NCBI GenBank assembly: GCA_003501335.1
Contig: DNPQ01000220.1
Span: 504 to 9,013, forward strand
Length of the DNA stretch: 8,510 nt
Direction of reading: 5' to 3'
Source: Bacillota bacterium
GTDB lineage: Bacteria; Bacillota; UBA4882; UBA8346
Within the stretch, counting starts at the first letter, position 1. Every line of letters starts with the position of its first letter. Positions 7,141 to 8,510 of the stretch are shown one piece after another. The notes beneath the pieces were generated by a model. That model did not search any database, was not told the origin of the DNA, and worked only from the letters and a program-made list of their open reading frames with translations. Position numbers and translations under genes: made by a program.

Positions 7141-7665
7141 GTGTTTCAACCCAGAACATGGGCTTTTTGGCTATTAATCTTTATAGGCAGCATTCTTTTG
7201 GGAATCGGTAGTTATTTTCTTTTTTTTATCCATCTGCAAATTCCCGGAATGCCCTGGAATTTTCGGTTCTACGCCCCTGCGTTACAGCAAAAAATAGTTG
7301 AAAATCAATATCTTCCCAATCGGAAGGTTTTTGAATATCCGACAGTAATTCATCAGATTCCGACTCCGGCAGAACCTGTCAATTTAATGAATCCCTTTGT
7401 AATACCGGGGCTGGATAATGTTTTTTTTAACAACAATCGTTTTCAAAAAAAACATGAACTTCTTGAATATCAGGGAACGATCGAAACCGATACCTCTATT
7501 TTTGGACTCGTACGGATCAATACCACCGGCGAGTCATTAGTTGTATCAGAAGGAGAAGATTTAGTAGTATCAGGGATCATCATTGGTAAGATAACGCCGA
7601 AAACTCTAACTTACTCCCAAAATGGTATTGAAAAGGTTATTTATTTAGGGGGGACCTCAAATTGA
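7141..7665 (+). CDS. PilP/GspC-like inner-membrane protein contacting the secretin
   Basis: This 174-residue protein starts at GTG, with AAAGGAG (7125-7131) 9 nt upstream and an in-frame TGA at 7111-7113 blocking extension. It has a membrane segment at about 7-30, a proline-rich linker (about 60-90) containing NPF (84-86), and a C-terminal small beta domain (about 107-170). The NPF is reminiscent of the (R)(N/D)PF motif of PilP and GspC. In the beta domain, YQGTI, FGLVRI, V-x-EGEDL and IIIGKITPKTL follow the pattern of the PilP/GspC homology region. Its place between pilO and a secretin gene is that of pilP. Unlike typical PilP it has no lipobox cysteine and is anchored by a membrane helix, as in GspC. 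Expected role: link PilN/PilO to the secretin N0 domain. The family call is probable; I leave the symbol blank because PilP and GspC features are mixed. Confidence 0.7.
   Translation: MFQPRTWAFWLLIFIGSILLGIGSYFLFFIHLQIPGMPWNFRFYAPALQQKIVENQYLPNRKVFEYPTVIHQIPTPAEPVNLMNPFVIPGLDNVFFNNNRFQKKHELLEYQGTIETDTSIFGLVRINTTGESLVVSEGEDLVVSGIIIGKITPKTLTYSQNGIEKVIYLGGTSN
7647..7653 (+). promoter_or_regulatory. Ribosome binding site of the secretin gene
   Basis: AGGGGGG ends 8 nt before TTG 7662. It is inside the preceding gene and supports the otherwise easily missed TTG start, which overlaps the upstream stop as TTGA. Confidence 0.65.
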
Positions 7666-8510
7666 TTCAGCGACGATTGGTACATACCTTTTTAAGTCTA
7701 ATTTTTATTGCGGTTATCTTATCCGGACCATCGGTTTTTGGAAACGAAAACCCACCGGTTGTTAAAAATATTGAATTTGTCAATGCCGATTTACGGGATG
7801 TTTTTCGGAGTCTGGCGGCAGCCGGAAAATTTACTATCATCATAGAACCTCGTGTGCATGGGAATGTAACCCTGGCCTTGCGATATGGGGTAACCGTAAA
7901 GGATGCAGTTTCAGTCATTGCTAAAACTTATGGGTATAGTTGCCGTTGGTTGACGGATTCACCAACTGCTCTTGTTGGCAGCACTCAATTTATCCAAATT
8001 AATTTTGATCAGAAAGTTTCAAAAGTATATCAACTGAAATATGCCAAGGCCAAAGATTTAGCGGAATCATTAGAAGTAGTTATTCCTAAAACACGGATTA
8101 AAACTGATCTGCAAAAAAATCAGATTATAGTGTTAGCCAACGAAATTGAAATCACCAATATTAAGGAGCTTATCGGTAAGTTGGATCGGGAATTCCAGCC
8201 GATTGACTTTAATATTCAGATGGAAGAAGTACCGAATGCAATATGGAATAAACTTGGTATTGCTAATAAGTATCAACCGCCTCATATGGGGGTTTATATA
8301 CTGAAGGAACAACAAATGAAGGCCATTGCAGAAATTGCCCCCAATTTAATTACGGAATCAAATTTTTCGGGTTTGGATAATCATCCATTAAAGATTTTTA
8401 TGGGGGACAAGATACCATTAATTATAACTAAGAAAAGAAAAGGTGATCTTAATTATCAGGTTGAATATATTGATACCGGAACTGCTATTTCATTTATTCC
8501 ACAGCTAAAT
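7662..8510 (+). CDS. pilQ: PilQ-like secretin (3' partial)
   Basis: The frame is open for 283 codons to the window end. TTG 7662 overlaps the previous stop (TTGA) and has a good ribosome site. The N-terminus is a signal peptide: RR, a hydrophobic core (about 9-22) and probable cleavage after SVFG (24-27). Next come an N0/STN domain (about 35-97, with IEFVNADLRDVFRSLA), an N1/secretin_N domain (about 121-176, with VYQLKYAKAKDLAESL), and the start of the secretin core (from about 182). The core includes MEEV (187-190), LGI (198-200), AEIAPNLIT (223-231) and GDKIPL (248-253). No AMIN domain precedes N0. The spacing between LGI and the next conserved segment is unusually short. Role: the outer-membrane channel through which the pilus passes. 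The end of the beta-barrel lies outside the window. A secretin is certain; the type IV pilus assignment comes from its neighbours. Confidence 0.88.
   Translation, partial: MIQRRLVHTFLSLIFIAVILSGPSVFGNENPPVVKNIEFVNADLRDVFRSLAAAGKFTIIIEPRVHGNVTLALRYGVTVKDAVSVIAKTYGYSCRWLTDSPTALVGSTQFIQINFDQKVSKVYQLKYAKAKDLAESLEVVIPKTRIKTDLQKNQIIVLANEIEITNIKELIGKLDREFQPIDFNIQMEEVPNAIWNKLGIANKYQPPHMGVYILKEQQMKAIAEIAPNLITESNFSGLDNHPLKIFMGDKIPLIITKKRKGDLNYQVEYIDTGTAISFIPQLN

Noticed and set aside
7667..7918. 83-codon - strand frame at the start of the secretin gene
   Set aside because: It is antisense to the signal peptide and N0 domain of the secretin, which are clearly coding on the + strand.

Overview
The window (by eye about 40% GC, every gene on the + strand) looks like the chromosome of a member of the Bacillota (Firmicutes), probably one with an outer membrane. 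A YqeH-type circularly permuted GTPase close to aroE is a familiar Bacillota arrangement. The pilM-N-O-P-secretin genes that follow only make sense in a cell with an outer membrane, because a secretin is an outer-membrane pore. Negativicutes, Halanaerobiales and Limnochordia-like lineages would fit; I cannot name a genus.

Layout. (1) Positions 1-1062: yqeH, a ribosome-assembly GTPase whose start lies before the window. (2) 1063-1267: a gap with an 11-bp hairpin and a near-consensus sigma-A promoter. (3) 1268-3643: a cytosolic glycoside hydrolase family 94 (GH94) disaccharide phosphorylase, apparently a single-gene unit. (4) 3644-3832: a gap with a 13-bp inverted repeat. (5) 3833-4690: aroE, shikimate dehydrogenase. 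(6) 4873-8510: a tightly packed type IV pilus assembly operon, pilM, pilN, pilO, a pilP/gspC-like gene, then a secretin gene cut by the window end. The secretin begins at a TTG codon overlapping the preceding stop.

How the genes work together. PilM (cytoplasmic, actin-like), PilN and PilO (bitopic inner-membrane proteins) and the PilP/GspC-like protein form the alignment complex that links the pilus motor to the secretin. The motor ATPases, platform protein, prepilin peptidase and pilins are not in the window. The GH94 enzyme splits a beta-linked disaccharide with phosphate into a sugar 1-phosphate and a free sugar. It has no functional link to its neighbours that I can see.

I found no mobile element, CRISPR array, tRNA, rRNA or recognisable riboswitch. 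The best leads for something new are the GH94 active site, whose two acceptor-side positions match none of the characterised specificities I can recall, and the pilus operon, where the secretin core looks shortened and the PilP equivalent has a GspC-like membrane anchor.
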